Origin: JALHNI01 sp965229305
GTDB taxonomy: Bacteria > Acidobacteriota > Terriglobia > Bryobacterales > Bryobacteraceae
Assembly: GCA_965229305.1 (NCBI GenBank)
Contig: CBDDIZ010000033.1
Coordinates: forward strand, 124,001 to 188,000
DNA: 64,000 bases
Direction of reading: 5' to 3'
The notes beneath the pieces were generated by a model. It had not been told where the DNA came from. It made no database searches and saw only the letters and a list, made by a program, of their open reading frames with translations. A program made the position numbers and the translations under genes. Numbering within the stretch: the first letter of the stretch is position 1; every line of letters begins with the position of its first letter. Below are positions 61,798 to 64,000 of this stretch, in pieces.

Positions 61798-63471
61798 ATG
61801 CGCAGCCGAGCTTGGTTTGATACTCCCGAGTACTACGGATTCTCGCGACGCGCCTGGCTGCGCAGCGAGGGGTTCTCGAGTGCGGTCTTCGATGGGAAGC
61901 CGATCATCGGGATTGCTAATACGTGGAGCGAACTGACGAACTGCAATGTCAGCCTGCGGCCCATCGCCGAGGCGGTGAAGCGGGGCGTTTGGATGGCGGG
62001 CGGATTTCCTCTGGAGTTTCCGGTGATGTCGCTGGCCGAGATGCTGATGAAGCCCACGGCGATGCTCTTCCGGAATCTGATGTCGATGGAGGTGGAGGAA
62101 AGCATTCGCGCGCACCCACTGGACGCGGTGATGCTGTTGGCTGGGTGCGACAAGACCACACCGGCGATGCTGATGGGAGCAGCCAGTGCCGACATCCCGG
62201 CCATGCTGGTGACGAGTGGTCCGATGCTGGCCGGGGATTGGCACGGACGAAAACTCGGGGCCGGCACAGACGGTCGCAAGCTGTTCGATCTCTATCGGGC
62301 AGGCGAGTTGAGTGAGCGGGAAATGGGCGAGGTGGAGTGCGCACTGGGACGATCAGCCGGGACGTGCACGGTGATGGGTACCGCCTCAACAATGGCGATT
62401 CTGAGCGAGGCGCTGGGGATGTCCCCGACGGGCAGTGCCGCGATCCCGGCACCAGACGCCCGAAGGTTAGCGATGGCGGAAGAGGCCGGACGGAGAGTCG
62501 TCCAGTTAGCGCGCGAAGATCTACGACCCTCGAAGATTTTGACGCGCGCTGCGTTTGAGAATGCGCTGCGGGTCCAGATGGCGATTGGCGGATCGACGAA
62601 TGCCGTGGTTCATCTTTTGGCGATCGCGGGGCGAGTGGGAGTGAAGCTAACGCTCGACGACTTCGACCAGATCTCACGCGAGACGCCCTGGCTGGTGAAC
62701 TTGAAGCCCTCCGGCGAATATCTGATGGAGGATTTCTTCTCGGCGGGCGGGGTGCCAGCGGTGATGCGGGAGTTACTTGATCAGCTAGATACGGAGGCGC
62801 TGACCGTTGGCGGCGGGACGATCGGGGAAGCGGTTAGTCAAGCAGCTTGTTACAACCGCGAGGTGATTCGAGAGCGAAGTCGGAGCCTGGCAGTCGAAGG
62901 GGGAACGGCCATTCTTTATGGCAATTTAGCGCCGGATGGAGCGGTTATCAAACCCACGGCAGCGTCACCGCAGTTGCTTCAACATCGTGGACGAGCCTTG
63001 GCCTTCGAGTCGCGCGATGAGTTACTAGCGCGAATCGATACCGAGGATTTGCCCGTCGACGAAAGTACGGTCCTGGTAATGAAGAATGGTGGTCCGAAAG
63101 GAGCACCCGGCATGCCGGAATGGGGCCAAATACCCTTGCCCAAGAAACTGCTTCGGCAGGGCGTGAAAGACATGGTGCGGATCTCCGATGCAAGGATGAG
63201 CGGCACGAGCTTTGGAACAGTGGTCCTTCATGTTACGCCCGAGAGCGCGGCCGGTGGCCCCCTGGCCTTGGTCCAGACCGGTGACGAAATCTCGCTGGAC
63301 GTCGCTGGACGGCGAGTGGACCTACTGGTACCAGAGGAGGAGTTGGCTAAGCGACGCGAGCAGTGGCAACAGCCCTCACCGGTCTACCAAAGGGGCTACG
63401 GAAAGCTTTTCTTGGATCATGTGGAGCAGGCGAATCTAGGATGCGATTTCGATTTCCTCCGATCGCGCTAG
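61798..63471 (+). CDS. IlvD/Edd-family dehydratase (sugar-acid dehydratase likely)
   Basis: A 557-residue Fe-S dehydratase of the IlvD/Edd family. The first Cys set is in NTWSELTNCNVS, the second in AGCDKTTPAMLMG, and the third in SAGTCTVMGTASTM. The terminal RISDARMSGTSFGTVVLHVT and PESAAGGPLALVQTGDEI are standard. The early motif and the TNCN variant resemble arabinonate/xylonate-type dehydratases more than IlvD, so a sugar acid is the likely substrate. ATG 61798 is chosen; a TTG at 61789 is in frame. Divergent from the MFS transporter, 62 bases apart. Confidence 0.88.
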   Translation: MRSRAWFDTPEYYGFSRRAWLRSEGFSSAVFDGKPIIGIANTWSELTNCNVSLRPIAEAVKRGVWMAGGFPLEFPVMSLAEMLMKPTAMLFRNLMSMEVEESIRAHPLDAVMLLAGCDKTTPAMLMGAASADIPAMLVTSGPMLAGDWHGRKLGAGTDGRKLFDLYRAGELSEREMGEVECALGRSAGTCTVMGTASTMAILSEALGMSPTGSAAIPAPDARRLAMAEEAGRRVVQLAREDLRPSKILTRAAFENALRVQMAIGGSTNAVVHLLAIAGRVGVKLTLDDFDQISRETPWLVNLKPSGEYLMEDFFSAGGVPAVMRELLDQLDTEALTVGGGTIGEAVSQAACYNREVIRERSRSLAVEGGTAILYGNLAPDGAVIKPTAASPQLLQHRGRALAFESRDELLARIDTEDLPVDESTVLVMKNGGPKGAPGMPEWGQIPLPKKLLRQGVKDMVRISDARMSGTSFGTVVLHVTPESAAGGPLALVQTGDEISLDVAGRRVDLLVPEEELAKRREQWQQPSPVYQRGYGKLFLDHVEQANLGCDFDFLRSR

Positions 63472-64000
63472 CCTTCGCATTCTTCGCGCTCTTTCTGGCC
63501 GCAAATCGCTCAGCGTACCAAGGATACTTTTCGGACGACGATCTCGACAACCTCGTCAACACACAGCTTTACGGGCTAGATGCTTTTGTACGTAGCTTTT
63601 TCTCGTTGACCTACGATCAGTACAACTTTCGCCCGGTCGGACATTTGGTGTATCGCTGGATGGCGCAGACGGTGGGCCTGACGTTCTGGCCTTATGTCGC
63701 ACTGATGCAGGCGCTCTTCTTCGTCACCGTTCTCTTGCTCTATCGAACGACTTCACCGTTGATCGGGCAACGTGGCGCGGCGATTGCGACATTCCTATTC
63801 GCATTCCATCCAGCCCTCATCGCGGCGCATTGGAAGCCGATGTACCTTTTCGATGTCCTTTGCGGATTCGCCCTACTGCTGGCGTACTTGAGCTACCGAC
63901 GAGGCTGGTGGATCTTGGCACTGGCATTGTTCTGGTGCGGCTACAAGGCAAAAGAAATCGCGGTTCTCTTTCCTGTCGTGCTCATGATCGAGGAACTCCT
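63441..64000 (+). CDS. Multispanning membrane protein, partial (runs off the window)
   Basis: ATG 63441 overlaps the dehydratase 3' end by 31 bases and opens a frame that stays open to the end of the window (about 187 codons). Several hydrophobic helices (PIALAFAFFALFLAA, FWPYVALMQALFFVTVLLLY) are visible, with an early SDDDLDN acidic patch after the first helix. An acidic pair in the first external loop is typical of GT-C-type membrane glycosyltransferases, so a dolichol/polyprenyl-phosphate sugar transferase is possible. The end is outside the window. Confidence 0.72.
   Translation, partial: MRFRFPPIALAFAFFALFLAANRSAYQGYFSDDDLDNLVNTQLYGLDAFVRSFFSLTYDQYNFRPVGHLVYRWMAQTVGLTFWPYVALMQALFFVTVLLLYRTTSPLIGQRGAAIATFLFAFHPALIAAHWKPMYLFDVLCGFALLLAYLSYRRGWWILALALFWCGYKAKEIAVLFPVVLMIEEL

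Overview
The window looks like a chromosomal segment of a GC-rich, Gram-negative soil-type bacterium, most likely an Acidobacteriota of the Solibacter/Bryobacter kind. This placement is inference from gene content. It rests on four very large Oar-like TonB-dependent receptors with an N-terminal carboxypeptidase-regulatory domain, a cytochrome-bearing DUF1549/DUF1553 protein paired with a DUF1501 protein, DUF1080 proteins, and an rpoB with an unusual cysteine-rich insertion. No rRNA, tRNA, insertion sequence, phage or CRISPR array was seen.

Layout. 0-4.2 kb: DUF1549/DUF1553 + DUF1501 pair and a convergent FtsB-like gene. 4.3-8.4 kb: a forward run of MFS transporter, DUF1080 protein, cyclase-family protein and esterase; the last two are broken by frameshifts. 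8.4-10.9 kb: reverse operon of a radical SAM/SPASM protein, queC and a doubly frameshifted queE (7-deazaguanine pathway). 10.9-15 kb: forward run of class II photolyase, TIGR01777 epimerase, CPBP protease and mtnA. 15-22.3 kb: housekeeping genes, including a membrane protein with a degenerate GGDEF domain, an MBL hydrolase, a glutathione peroxidase, an enoyl-CoA hydratase-like protein, an XRE/S24-like regulator and a ubiX-pheA operon.

22.5-39 kb: three TonB-dependent receptors (two Oar-like, one classical with a structured leader), a small minus-strand transcription unit with its own promoter and terminator, an MFS/YkgJ/VOC operon, a DapF homologue lacking both catalytic cysteines next to a UDP-sugar dehydrogenase, inorganic pyrophosphatase, and a reverse operon of exported TPR/coiled-coil proteins. 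39-50 kb: the rplA-rplJ-rplL-rpoB-rpoC operon on the minus strand, with no rplK ahead of rplA. 50-64 kb: an apparent sugar-acid/carboxylate uptake and catabolism region. It holds an enolase-superfamily dehydratase, a MatB-like acyl-CoA synthetase, two Oar-like receptors flanking a GntR/FCD regulator, an MFS transporter, an IlvD/Edd-family dehydratase and a membrane protein cut by the window end.

Most interesting: the compact small-gene transcript at 26.0-26.3 kb, whose two reading-frame halves are split by a 13-base segment; the DapF homologue with Ser in place of both active-site Cys; the eight-cysteine insertion in RpoB; the multi-hairpin leader before the 34.5 kb receptor; and five reading-frame breaks confined to 6.9-8.9 kb, which are either local sequence error or decay.
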